Origin: Paraescarpia echinospica
Taxonomy: Eukaryota > Annelida > Polychaeta > Sabellida > Siboglinidae
DNA: 64,000 nt
NCBI GenBank assembly: GCA_020002185.1
Contig: CM034534.1
Location: 39,280,168 to 39,344,167 of the forward strand
Direction: 5' to 3'
The position numbers were made by a program, and so were the translations under genes. The notes under the pieces are model-generated. The model was not told the origin of the DNA. It saw only the letters and a list, made by a program, of their open reading frames with translations, and did not search any database. Shown piece after piece: positions 45,435-64,000 of this stretch. How positions within the stretch are numbered: position 1 is the first letter of the stretch; the number at the start of each line of letters is the position of its first letter.

Positions 45435-48060
45435 GAAGTCCCCTAAATATAATATAAGATCACGGATATGATAAAAACAGCAACGGCACGTTTGGGATAT
45501 GTGTTGTCTGAAATTGAAGTCGCAATCAAAGGTCACTCCTAGATTCCGTACTGATGCTGCTGGTGTGATAGTTTGACTCAGGATGCATGTTGAAAAAGTC
45601 ATTTAGTTTACCTCGCTGCATTGGAGTACCAATGATGAGGAATTCAGTTTTGTCTGCATTTAACTTTAATTTACTATCGGTCATCCATGAAAAAACATCT
45701 TGGAGACAATCGTTGAGTCGGTTTAGAGAATGACTTATATCGGGCGTGGCCAAGGAAATGTAGATATGTGTGTCATCTGCATAAAGGTGATGATCCAAGT
45801 TATGACTTTGGATTACAGAGCTGAGTGGCGTAGTGTAGAGAGTGAAAAGCAAAGGCCCAAGAACGGAACCCTGGGGAATGCCACATGAAGTGGGGAGTGA
45901 GGTTGAAAAGTAATTATCTATCTTTATACATTGATGTCTATTGGTTAGATATGAAGAAAACCAGGTCAGAGCTGTGCCAGATATGCCATACCACAACGAT
46001 AAACGTTTGACAAGAGTGTTGTGATCAATGGTATCAAAGGCGGCAGACAGATCACGCAAGGTAAGTGCAGTTACTTTGCCTTTATCAATGTTTAATATAA
46101 CATCATTGTGTACTTTTAGGAGAGCAGTCTCAGTGGAATGAAATTGTTTGTATGCTGATTGGAGCACACTGGATAAACAAGTTGAGCTAATATGACGCCT
46201 TAGACGGCTTGCTACGACTTTCTCAAGTATCTTAGAAATAAAGCTAAGATTAGAAATTGGCCTATAATTTTTGAAATCATCTTTTGGCAGAGAAGTCTTC
46301 TTGAGAACAGGATTTACATGTGCGTGTTTAAAACCATCTGGGAATTTACTCGAACTTAGTGATACATTTATGATATTCGTTATTGTACCAAGTAAAGAGT
46401 CAAGACATGCTTTTAGTAGTATGGTTGGTAATGGATCGAGATCGCATGACTTATTTGGGGAGGACATTATTATTTTCCTCACTTCATCAACTGTGGCTGG
46501 CTCAAACAATACAAGTGGAGAATTTACTTGTGGGGAGTCCACATTTACAGTACTTAAAGTGTGACATGGAAAAGCAGAACGTATAAGACTGATTTTATCT
46601 TTGAAATGACTAGAAAAAGAGTCGCACAGAGATTTGACTGACACATGACTAGGTAGAGATGGAGGCGGCCGTCTATGTAAAATATGATTTATGCAGTTCC
46701 ATAGCTGACGTGGGTTATCAGAGTTAGTCGAGACCATGTTTGTGTAATAATTTGATTTAGCTTTGGCCATTTGTCTGTTGCAGTAATGACACTGTTTAGA
46801 ATATCGTGATCTGTCCAAAGGCGAGCGTGATTTGCGCCATACACGTTCAAGATAGCGCCGGCGCTTTTTAGACTGTAGAATTTCAGGAGTCATCCATGGA
46901 GCATGTGGCTTTTGGGACACATATTTAGATCTCAGGGGTGCATGTTTATTAAATAAATCTTTGAGTACTTAACAGTACTGTCGACACAGATCTGACAGAT
47001 GTTCTTTGGGTTTACTGATGAGGTCGGATTTAAGGATGTCTGTCATTAATGCGGCAATGTCAATCTTATGGATCGGTCGGTAAAACACTTTGTTTTTTGA
47101 CTCTACGGGAATTCTAGGAACTATGAGATCAGCAATGACAATGTGGTGGTCTGATAAACCATCTGAAGCAGTAGGTGTCTGAATATTGTTACAATCTGAG
47201 CGGGTGATTAAGAGATCGAGCCAGTGGCCATGTGTGTGTGTTGAGAAGGTAACATGTTGTTTCATGTCATAGGATGCAAGAATGTCATTAAATGTACTTG
47301 TTGTTGATGAAGGTGTGTCCAGATGAAGATTAAAATCACAGAGTATATAAAATTCTGAGTAAATAGTTGCCAGATTTTCAAGTAGATCCTGGAATTCTTC
47401 AAAGAAATGGGCAGGGTGTCCCGGAGGGCGATAAATGTACACAAAATAAGCGGAGAAAGATGAATAGGAAATTTCGGCACAGATGGCCTCAAAGCTGGAA
47501 TAATCAGGGTTTTAATGCAAATTAACTTTGAACTGTTTTGAGACGAGAAATCCAACACCACCACCTCGTCCAACTGAACGTGGGCGATGATGGAAGGTGA
47601 AACTGGAAGGAGAAATGTCAGCAATGCATGCAGCTGTGTCATGTGGTCTGAGCCAGGTCTCAGTGACTGCAAGGATGTCTATTGTCTTGGAAGTTAATAA
47701 ATCGGTAAGCGAGGCTGTTTTGTCTCGAATAGATCGAACGTTAGTGGTGGCTACTAGAATATTGCGCCTGATAGCAGGTCCAGGATTAAGACTTACATCT
47801 CCTGCTAGTAGTAAAATAATTGCCAATTTAAACGTTGGCTTAGAGCGGGGGATTGGCAGTAACTTTCTATTAAAGCAAAGATTAAGACATGGCAAACTGT
47901 GAAGATGTGACAAGGAATGTTGTGTTCTCATGTACTGAGAAACTGTTAAAATTACAGCCGACCGTAGGGGACTAAGTGGCTTGCACAGCGTGAAATCGTG
48001 ACCTCTCGAAGCAGCAGAACAGGATAAAAATAAAACACACAATAAAAATGCTGGTGACAT
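45435..48060 (-). pseudogene. L2/CR1-like LINE ORF2 (endonuclease and reverse transcriptase), nearly intact
   Basis: ATG at 48060 opens a hydrophobic leader (AFLLCVLFLSCSAASRG) and a 2A-like motif, LAGDVSLNPGP (about 47820-47790). The APE endonuclease follows: TTNVRSIRDK, ILAVTETWLRP, GRGGGVGFLVS, then LCDFNLHLDTP and LSDHHIVIADL. The reverse transcriptase has NYRPISNLSFISKILEKVVA, LRDLSAAFDTIDHNTL (motif A), CGIPQGSVLGPLLFTLYTTP (motif B), LDHHLYADDTHIYIS (intact motif C) and LKLNADKTEFLIIG. All this is one frame broken by only two stops, TAA at 47514-47512 and TAA at 46971-46969. A frame change near 45570 moves SVRNLGVTFDCDFNFRQHIS out of frame, and the element then ends at about 45435, lacking the C-terminal part and 3' tail. 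A young but inactive copy. Confidence 0.88.
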
Positions 48061-48872
48061 TGTCTTTCCTCGAAATGGTGAAGAATAAAATGATAATGTC
48101 TCATAAAAATAATAAATAATTGAAAATAATAAAATATTCTAAAACTGTATAATTGTACTAAAAATAATGTAAATTTCTAGGTTATTAAAGAGTGGGTTGG
48201 CGATAATCAATGGCAATATTACAGGTCGTATGATTGTTCGCGCTCAGCAGGCCTGTGCAAAGTAACAAGACGTTTAAAAAGAACGTCTGGTTCAAAAGGC
48301 CTGTTAGTATATAGTTTATAAGGGGACTGCCCCTACCTTAGTATGTTGTGAACGTAAGCCTGCTAGCGCGAAAATCAAATCGACCTGTATTATCGCCCAA
48401 CTAATTTAAGTACAAGATTTAACAGCGTTGGTGGTGACAATTTATAAAATGTTTGTTTAAGCAAACAGTGCAATACGTTGACACTAATTCTACACTAGTG
48501 TCACAGACAAAATTAAACGTTAAATTGCAAAAATGATTTGGAAGAAGTGACAAAATAAACAAGTACCACTTTACGCCACCTAGCGACCAGATTGTGGCAC
48601 TTGTAAACATTCAAATTTTGCTATGATATGAATTATGCACACGTACATGGAATGTGAAGTTAGATGTATACATTTGAGCTATACGTATATAGCATGCTTG
48701 GAGGTGTCAAGGTTTGATCTCGAGGACTCGGATGCAGCTGGATTTACTGGAGTAGAATTTTTGATCTCATCTGATTACTATTGAAATGAAACTCGCACTT
48801 AAAAAGGCAACGGAGCGTTTACCTAGTGAAATAGTCATATATATTTGGCTATACAAATACTGTACACGCTTG

Positions 48873-48911
<39 letters not shown>

Positions 48912-49553
48912 CGACGCACAGTTTGAAACATTTTGTACAAGAGAACGACAAAACGGTTTCTGGTTCAAACGTTGATTTTTTTTTTTTAATTCGGCATAAC
49001 AGTAACAACACCGATACATACAGGTTGCACAACAAATAAGCTTTCGATTTTGTACAGCGAGTAATTGTGTTTGAATTACGTGGCTTAAGAAATAATAACA
49101 CGTCATACGATCAATTACAATCGGTATGGCTGAACAAAGGAAATCGCGAAGCCATTAAAAAGTAATGTAGCTTTGGTATTTCCCGTAGATAACACACGGC
49201 TTATGTCATGTGCCACGATTTAGCACCTATGCGTGTTTGCATTAGTATGCATAATGCCTGTACAGTCAGTGCCCACAGTTTGGTCTTTTTAGGCATGTGT
49301 TCTTTAGACGCTTTGAAACCTATCACTCATTCTACAGAATGAGAGGATATGGGTTGACGAAACGTCCACAACTGTCGAGTACTAGCTGTGTGATTTTCTT
49401 AATGGTTCCTTCGGCCTGAGTGACACCACGTTCAGTATAACGGTAACAACTACTCTTTCCTGCAGTATGAAATATATACCCATTTGCAATACACGTTTCT
49501 GTAATGCTCGTATATACAGATACTATTCATGTCGACTGTAATATGTGTTCACG
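48061..49553. other. Non-coding stretch with (CA)n
   Basis: The first roughly 200 bases may be the LINE's 5' untranslated region. (CA)n lies at 48877-48907. No exon is seen. Confidence 0.35.
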
Positions 49554-49859
49554 TCATAGAAGTGTGCACAGTTTACTGGAGTTGTCTGGTTTGATGTTTG
49601 CCGCCGATACCGTGTTGTCTTTTGTCGTCTGCGCTTGCATGATTACATTCGTCTGCGATCGATTGGTTGACTTCTTCGGAACGTCGTTGACATTATGGTT
49701 GTTTGTCGTTGTCACGTTGATCACGTACGACGTTTGCGGACGGTTTTGGTGGGAAGGTTGGGCGGACGTGACGTCATTGTTGAGGGGGACACCCATTAAG
49801 TTCGACGAGTTTTTGTTCTCCTGGCTTTCTGTTGTAACCTCTGTAGTTGTCTCCGAGCT
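49554..49859 (-). CDS. Last coding exon of an unidentified polar protein
   Basis: Acceptor TATATTACGCAG|AGC opens in phase 0 and the frame runs 101 codons to a stop at 49554. The peptide is rich in Ser, Thr, Asn and Gln (SSETTTEVTTESQENKNSSN, then VINVTTTNNHNVNDVPKKST), so probably disordered, and ends SSKLCTLL. It joins in phase with the exon at 50753-50862. The plus-strand frame over the same bases is hydrophobic, as expected for an antisense shadow. No domain is recognised. Confidence 0.5.
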   Translation of the reverse strand, partial: SSETTTEVTTESQENKNSSNLMGVPLNNDVTSAQPSHQNRPQTSYVINVTTTNNHNVNDVPKKSTNRSQTNVIMQAQTTKDNTVSAANIKPDNSSKLCTLL

Positions 49860-50752
49860 CTGCGTAATATACCAAGCACAGCTATAACACAATAACGGAT
49901 CGATTAATGTAAGGTAATATTATGTGCAAATTTGTGTAAATCATATATTGGTGCAACAGCAACATATAGTTATTGGGGTAACATGAATATTAAGATTAAG
50001 GCCTATTTAATAGTATTTGATTTATAATTGTTATAGCAAATACCATTTCAAAGCTTCGACAGTTAGATGTCAGAATAACACCGTATTTCCGGTTGTCTGT
50101 TTTACCAGAATCCCGAGTTGCAGACCGCGATACCCATAGGGTGCCAACTATTGAGGAAGTGAATTGAGTGAGTTGTTATCTACTTTCATATACGACAGAA
50201 GCCTATTAATAGCTTTCCAAACTATGGCGTTGTTTTACCCTCTATTGAGAAGTCGTTACTTTAGTGAGTGCGTGAATTAAGCTTCGTTTCGTTGCGCAAA
50301 CATTGGCTAGTAAATATGGGTTGCGTGTTGCGCAGTTGAGCTCACACTCTTGAATATATTTTCAATTGGACCCTATAATAATGTATTATTGTCAATTAGA
50401 TTATGTTTTTTTTTATCTCTGACTAGCTAAAGGGGAGAACAGTTGGCTCAATAACCTGTTTCTCGAGCAGTGTCTCTCCAACCGGGAGCGATTGCCGGTG
50501 TAACGGACCGAGAGTAGGCTCGTGTCATCCATAGGCACCCACAAGGACCGTGCCAGAAGCAGGCGTTGCTTCGGTATACGTGGTGGATAGAAGTCGAGTC
50601 ATAGGTCAAAAGGACATGTCAAATTGTTCAATGCGCTTGTTCGCGCAAACGCAGTATGCATATGCCTCCTTCTGGCACGTGAATATTCTTGGACCGTTAC
50701 ACCGTGACGACTTTAGAATATGGTCCAAATGGTACACCAACTGCAAACTCAC

Positions 50753-50862
50753 CACTTTATCGCCCGCCACCGGATGTCCAGCTGTACCAGCTGGTTGCTC
50801 ATCTTTCGCGTTATTACTTTCCGGTGGCGGTGACACGTTTTTTGACTCGTCGCTCTCTGATG
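50753..50862 (-). CDS. Penultimate exon of the same polar protein
   Basis: Acceptor CATGTTGCCAG|CA and donor AAAGTG|GTGAGT (strong consensus) bound 110 bases. It starts with two bases of a split codon and ends in phase 0, matching the phase-0 start at 49859. The peptide SESDESKNVSPPPESNNAKD is acidic, Ser/Pro-rich and similar in character to the last exon. The intron is about 890 bases. Upstream exons are uncertain. Confidence 0.5.
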
Positions 50863-52907
50863 CTGGCAACATGAAAAAACATAATTTAACATATTGTCGT
50901 ATACTTATGTTACATGATGATATTTTCCAGAATATATCGGAATAGGTTATAAGTTACGTAGATCTACTACTAAGACTTTGTAACATCTCTATCCAAACTA
51001 TTAAGATATCCACATAATGAGTACAACACGTCACTGACAAGTCAACATGCTTAATTCATTAAGTCATTAATGTATGTACGTGTATGTATGCATTAAGCAT
51101 TATAGACCCTTCGTAACCACAGCGTAATTAATTGCTAGCATGATCGGTTTTAATTACTGCTCAACCAACACTATTTTATATATGCGGCTCAACTACCCCC
51201 GTTTAAACAATAAGCAGTTTTAATATTTGTTCATGAATGCACGAAGCATTGCAAAATAAACGTCTTACCAGTGGGTGCATAGTTAAACAGTGTGACATTG
51301 CACAAAACCATTAACGTCTAGACACATTTTGTTTACATTTTACACAACAGTAGACATTAATTACTATCAACTAAACATCAAACACAGATTTGTAACAATT
51401 TTTTAAATGGCGCGTAGTGTATGTCTGTCGTAATACAGTGCTAAATAATGGTGTAGTTGTGGATTTATGGAAATATGGGTGACTCAGTTAACCTGCTGGC
51501 TCAACAAACACCGTCTTCTCCTATGTTAATTGCTACGTTTAGGTGACGCAAACAATATGAGGACATACACCAAAAGTATTAAATATATTGCGACATTTTG
51601 CCTTTAAACGTGTTCACAGACCGTAAACTGAAGTGGTGCCGTACAATTTGGTTGATGCCTAAACAACATTGAAAGCAGTTAACCATGATATACGATGGTC
51701 TGTAATGGATATTTCGAGGTCGTGCCCAAACGTAAGGAGGTAGCAGATAGCCTGGAGGTGGGGCGAATGTATAAACACTTTTTATCTGAGTCAAATTTGC
51801 GAATGAGATGTAACAACTAGATAAGAAAAATAGCAAAAGTTGTTAACTCCATAAAATCACGATTATATATGAAACTAAATAAACGACGTTAGAGCGGCGT
51901 CCTTCAGTGTATTTTTTTAGTTTTGTTGTTATGCATATGCTGTGGTATAACATATATACGATTGTTGGATTAGAAACAAATATATTCATATAAAGAATTG
52001 ACATTTAAATCGTATCGTTATCATTATACATTCCTGCGACAAAACTGAGCAATTTAGCTTCATTAGCATACCACCATAACCAGGCTTTTAGATATACTGT
52101 CAACGATTCACTAAAGTGCACATTCCATAAAAACGCAATGTACACACGTGCTATTGAACAGTGGCGTCTATTTTCGCTAGAGGTGGTCTAAAGTTGAACT
52201 ACTCAGAGAAGAAGCAAGCGTGTGTGCGACGAGAGCACAGGATGCGAAGAAGAGACATGTAGACACCGGTCAGACATAGACTTGACGTTACGACAGAACT
52301 GGCAAACACGCCTCTGTTTTGTACATGTAAGACGATGCGTTTAAATAATAGGCATTCATAGTCGGGTATGATTCCATTCCCCATATTCCGGCAACCTTTT
52401 AGCCAACCATAGTGCAAACATTTCGGTGTTTTATAGTTTTCATCGGTTGGCCGGCATTCTGCTTTGGCACAAGGTGATAAAGTAATGATATAACATCGAA
52501 TTGCAACAAAGCTTTCTTTAAACAACAACCTTGACCATTTGTCGTGTTTGCCTCAGCCGTTAAAAGAATGGGCATTTGGTTGACTTGGATACACGAGCAA
52601 CTGTCGGAACAAGGATAGATAGAGCTTACAACATAGATTTGAACTAATCTAAGTGCTGTGCTCTAAGCTAAGCTACACGGCGCTTTTGCTTTGTGGATTT
52701 AGATAGTTGGTTCTAACAGATTACTATTAGCCGATGTGACAGAACAATCTACGGCATCCTACGTGTGCTTGTCTCGGCCAGTCTGTTCCAATTGTCCCTG
52801 TTGCATTGGCATCCGTCAAGCAGCGGACTCAGTCCCGGCTCGATCGATGCGAAAATCTGTAGCCGAACGTCGGAGGAGGCAGGCGGGCAGGCGGATAAAA
52901 AGAAAAG
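50863..52907. other. Presumed intron or intergenic DNA
   Basis: AT-rich, with no supported exon on either strand. Confidence 0.3.
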
Positions 52908-53347
52908 TCACAATGTTACAGTAAAAGGAGGCGGTTTGCTGTAGTACGCCCTCAACACTTCCCCTCGCTGTACCCGAGGCGGTGCAGCGCGAGGGGGTGC
53001 AGCACGAGGGGGTGCAGCACGGGGCGGACAGCGGCGTAGAAGTGGCGCGACGCTGCGAGAATGGTTAGAGACGCGACGCAGTGGAGGTGCCGGGAACCAT
53101 CGCGTGGCCCCGGGGGCGGGACACCCCGGCTCGAACGGCGGGCTGCGGTGTGGCACGGCCGACTCGATGTGGGGGAATCGCCGCGTACTGTTAAACGTCA
53201 ACTGACGGTACGTCAGCTGCTTCTCTTTCGGTTGTATTGTTCCGAAGTCCTGCATGATTAGGTAGGGCGTTAACTTGCGGTTGCGGACCAGCGCTGTTGG
53301 ACAAGAGAACGCGGGCTGATGATGTACAGCCGGGTATAGGCGTTGAC
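52908..53347 (-). CDS. Possible GC-rich coding exon
   Basis: A minus-strand frame is open for over 440 bases from a candidate acceptor (ACTTGGCAG, just above 53347). It contains LVRNRKLTPYLIMQDFGTIQ, KEKQLTYRQLTFNSTRRFPH and a Pro/Arg-rich end with three 15 bp repeats. High GC and the well-behaved first half favour coding. There is no clear donor or matching neighbour, so the 3' boundary and the link to the exons at 50.8 and 49.8 kb are unproven. The frame could instead be chance openness in GC-rich DNA. Confidence 0.3.
52981..53025. repeat. 15 bp tandem repeat, 3 copies
   Basis: ggtgcagcgcgaggg, ggtgcagcacgaggg and ggtgcagcacggggc stand directly side by side. On the minus strand they read as a five-residue Pro-Arg-Ala-Ala-Pro repeat within the possible exon. 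Confidence 0.9.
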
Positions 53348-54923
53348 CTGCCAAGTATTTCCGTTTCTTCTATGTAATTATTTTCTTTCGCAAATTTGAG
53401 GAAACGTCCAGCAATTTAAAGTTATTACGAAGCTTTCGCAAATTTGCACGCGCTTTTAAAATAACTGAAATGATGAAGTTGCGATTTGTTTATACAGTTG
53501 TATGACTTAAAGGTACGATTTATGAGAGTTTACATTATAAACACGTGTCGCATTATCTATTAAGACATTATGACGGCCCAAATGTGTTCTAATCAACCAA
53601 CGTGTTTAAATTTTATTTGACCGTTATCTACCTGTGAATATTGACACTAATGTTGAACATGCATTATAAGCATGACATTCGTGTCGACACATTCAAAGTA
53701 AACAGACAATGGTCATATTGTGGTTCATTGAAACGCATTTGTGCAGTCATTATGTATGTTAGAATAGATTACAGTTTGTACAATACAACATGTTTTATGA
53801 TAAATAACAAACTTTTAGACTCTATACGTTTAACCATACTTCAAATGGAATTGTCTTGCGTCCTGTGCGTTTTGCCAAGTACGTTATCCGTGAATGGTTG
53901 AGAATTGATAATACAGCAGTAGGCGTGATGTATATATTGATAAATATACAAAATATAATAACAATAAATAATTATATATAAATACATAGTCGCCCACAAT
54001 TATATTCAATGGCGGTTGAAATTCGTTGTCATTGCTGCAATGTATTGGCCGTAATGTAGTGAAGTTACGTTCAGTTTAGTAAAACGCAGTGTTAACCTAA
54101 AATGCGATCTACGTTTGTGAATGTATTCTGGAGCTTGGCAGGTCCGCAAACGGCACGGGGCGTTTTAGTGGAATTCAGAGATTGCAACACACAGAAGACG
54201 TGAAAACACCAATGTCACGAAAGCTGTGTTTACACGTGATTATTGCATAATTCGAAATAAGGAGGTATTGGTTTTTGTAAGTTTATTAATAATTGATTGC
54301 GTAACAAAAACGCTATTGTGGTGACGCAACGATTCACGCAAACACTATTTTGCGACAGAAGTATTTGCACGGATTGTTCGAAGAAACGACTGTACCGAGA
54401 AAAGTTAATACTGATTACATTTTAAAGCAAACTTGTCGCAAATTGACTTAAAATTATAAATACTCGGATTTTTATCTCGATAACATGTATAGTAAGCTTA
54501 ATATATTGTATGCTTTGTAATACACTGTATATTTTTATGTACAAATTTGCGAAACGCTATGGTAATTATGAGAAAAGACACCAACAACACTTTAAGCAAG
54601 TCGAGTATCTGTTATCATAACTCCCTAAGCACACGAGTAATTTGGCGAAAATGCCATACAAACAAACCAACATGAAACTATCGTTGAATGTTTAAGTCAA
54701 CGATATCGTTCAAAGCCTGTTATACACATGTCGTATTTATTTCTCGGCACAGTTTTTACTTGTACTATTTGCGACAAGTTGACTTTAAACAAATGATTAT
54801 CTGAAAACAAAACGTGCGGCACAAGACGAAGCGAATGCGCAGAAACAAGGACGGCTTGATGTGGCGTTCACATATTGATGATGCATACTTGACAAACACG
54901 CACGGATCGAAATGCTCATCTCG
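53348..54923. other. Non-coding, includes the presumed 3' untranslated region of the phosphodiesterase gene
   Basis: AT-rich, with no coding signal. The phosphodiesterase stop codon lies at 54926-54924, so its 3' untranslated region should occupy the right end. Confidence 0.35.
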
Positions 54924-63665
<8,742 letters not shown>

Positions 63666-63776
63666 CTGTCCGACAAACGTCAGTGTGCCAGTGAATTGTG
63701 CGAGCCTGCACACGCGCGTGTGTTTGCGTTTGCGTTTGTGGCACACGCAGACCCACACCAACACACGCCCGACTCA

Positions 63777-63910
<134 letters not shown>

Positions 63911-64000
63911 GACATGCACCGATACACGATACACGACTCACACCGACATACATACGACACTGACACACGCACGAACACACATGTTTAGAATATGCATGCG

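Noticed and set aside
49504..49887. 127-residue hydrophobic plus-strand protein resembling a membrane protein
   Set aside because: It is antisense to a minus-strand exon with good splice sites; the hydrophobicity comes from reversed Asn/Thr-rich codons.

Overview
The window is nuclear DNA of an invertebrate metazoan. It carries intron-split genes with GT/AG junctions, many non-LTR retrotransposon and DNA-transposon remnants, tRNA-derived SINEs, very long (CA)n tracts, a large tandem satellite and an assembly gap of exactly 1000 N. The element types (L2/CR1-type LINEs with a GCGCCT...AGGCGC 3' hairpin and ATT tails, an RTE-clade LINE, a ZNF862-like hAT relative, a multicopy PIN/FEN1-like plus Cys-rich family) fit a marine invertebrate, possibly a lancelet or another deuterostome. 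That assignment is a guess. Nothing bacterial, plasmid-borne or CRISPR-like is present.

Layout. 0.4-1.4 kb: the last two coding exons of a minus-strand gene whose C-terminus resembles an acidic/hydrophobic activation domain. 1.8-21.6 kb: mostly non-coding, with a 0.44 kb inverted-repeat element, two hAT-like non-autonomous elements, a TTAA-type element family, a SINE, a broken ZNF862-like hAT gene, a perfect 166 bp palindrome and a LINE reverse-transcriptase scrap. 25.2-28.9 kb: the 3' part of an L2/CR1-like LINE (minus), a tRNA-headed SINE and a dead RTE-type LINE (plus). 33.2-34.7 kb: three in-phase plus-strand exons of a coiled-coil protein. 36.2-37.8 kb: a broken copy of the PIN/FEN1-like family. 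37.8-43.4 kb: about 88 copies of a 63 bp satellite running into the gap. 44.4-48.1 kb: a LINE ORF1 fragment and a nearly full LINE ORF2 with a 2A-like motif, both minus. 49.5-53.3 kb: two convincing exons and one doubtful exon of an unidentified polar protein, minus.

The clearest gene is a cyclic-nucleotide phosphodiesterase of the PDE5/6/11 group on the minus strand, 54.9-63.7 kb. Eleven exons with compatible phases join into one uninterrupted frame of 415 codons plus stop. They cover the end of a GAF domain and the whole HD-type catalytic domain with all metal ligands. Its 5' end lies beyond the right edge. Its introns hold two LINE 3' tails, one of them leading into large trinucleotide arrays, two degenerate minisatellites and long dinucleotide tracts.

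I found no clearly new biochemical system. The most unusual items are the satellite, which reads open in three frames and has higher-order structure; the perfect palindrome; the 2A-like LINE leader with a Ser in place of the usual Glu; and microsatellites continuous with a LINE 3' tail.
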